From: Bryobacterales bacterium
Lineage (GTDB): Bacteria; Acidobacteriota; Terriglobia; Bryobacterales; Bryobacteraceae
Direction: 5' to 3'
Assembly: GCA_025456495.1 (NCBI GenBank)
Contig: JALOKO010000323.1
Location: forward strand, 1-5,102
Length of the DNA: 5,102 nucleotides
Position 1 is the first letter of the stretch. The number at the start of each line of letters is the position of its first letter. This document shows positions 4,823 through 5,102 of the stretch, one piece after another. Below the pieces are notes generated by a model. It was not told the DNA's origin. It did no database searches and saw only the letters and a program-made list of their open reading frames with translations. A program made the translations under genes and the position numbers.

Positions 4823-5102
4823 CTCATGCCCTGCAAAGGGCAGCACACAGGGCGCACACTGTAAACAGCCCTTGGGAGCGCATCCTCCTCATGCTGGCAT
4901 GAGATGGAGCTATTGCAAGAAATGACATTATGTATTGGGGCTGCTGTGCAGGGGCCGACACTGATGCCCAACCTGGGTTGGCGTTGACGGCAATTGCAAG
5001 CCGCGCGCAGCAATCCACGCGATGCGCCACGCTGGCGCAACGACTTGACTATACGACGTGCTCTTTGTGAAGCATTACATGCGAGCCTCTGAGTCTCTGA
5101 GA
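4823..5102. other. Right end, no recognisable gene; cluster of short perfect palindromes
   Basis: Frames here are short and low in protein character; I see no RNA gene. Four short perfect inverted repeats occur: TGCCCT-GCAA-AGGGCA (4827-4842), CTCATGC-TG-GCATGAG (4888-4903), CCAACC-TG-GGTTGG (4968-4981) and TGCGCCA-CGC-TGGCGCA (5023-5039). If the gene to the left is transcribed leftward, this is its 5' flank and may contain promoter sites or an upstream exon or intron. CTCTGAG is directly repeated near the right edge. Confidence 0.5.

Noticed and set aside
4819..5040. Two overlapping minus-strand ORFs of about 70 codons
   Set aside because: Cys/Arg-rich low-complexity translations, no start context, and they end at or just before the proposed first exon; best explained as chance frames in a 5' flank.
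1..5102. CRISPR array, tRNA, rRNA or insertion sequence
   Set aside because: I saw no regularly spaced repeats with unique spacers, no tRNA or rRNA signature and no transposase or terminal inverted repeats.

Overview
The window falls into two parts of different character. The left two thirds (1 to about 3.3 kb) is GC-rich, tightly packed bacterial sequence. A lipoyl synthase gene (lipA) and an apolipoprotein N-acyltransferase gene (lnt, cut by the left edge) lie on the minus strand and overlap by four bases. Transcribed away from them on the plus strand is an NmrA-like NAD(P)-binding protein. Lnt implies a diderm bacterium that makes triacylated lipoproteins. High GC and the general look of the proteins would suit an acidobacterium-like or proteobacterial host, but the phylum cannot be fixed from sequence alone. 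The 224-base region between lipA and the NmrA-like gene carries a 16-bp tandem repeat, which holds all reading frames open and obscures the true lipA start.

The middle (3309-3845) has no convincing gene. It holds a long imperfect hairpin (3530-3571), then about 250 bases with several mutually exclusive pairings that look like a structured leader RNA. This leads into a 36-codon, cysteine-containing small ORF (3846-3956) with a good ribosome binding site. I do not recognise the peptide or the RNA.

The right part (about 3.96 to 5.1 kb) has clearly lower GC. It carries a minus-strand ORF encoding two copies of a Trp-anchored repeat of roughly 80-90 residues, resembling the helicase-associated (HA) repeat. 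This ORF has no plausible bacterial start. It does have a good spliceosomal 3' splice site just before it (pyrimidine-rich stretch ending in TAG). An 88-base GT...AG segment would join it in phase to a 23-codon acidic first exon starting at ATG 4822-4820. The right part therefore looks like a eukaryotic (perhaps algal) gene next to bacterial genes. Either the contig is chimeric or this is an unusual acquired segment; the changeover probably lies between about 3.85 and 3.96 kb.

Functionally, LipA (lipoyl cofactor synthesis) and Lnt (last step of lipoprotein maturation) are housekeeping and probably translationally coupled. The NmrA-like protein is a probable NADP(H)-binding reductase or redox sensor with no obvious link to them. 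Nothing connects the right-hand gene to the left-hand ones. From 4823 to the right edge I see no gene, only a cluster of short perfect palindromes.
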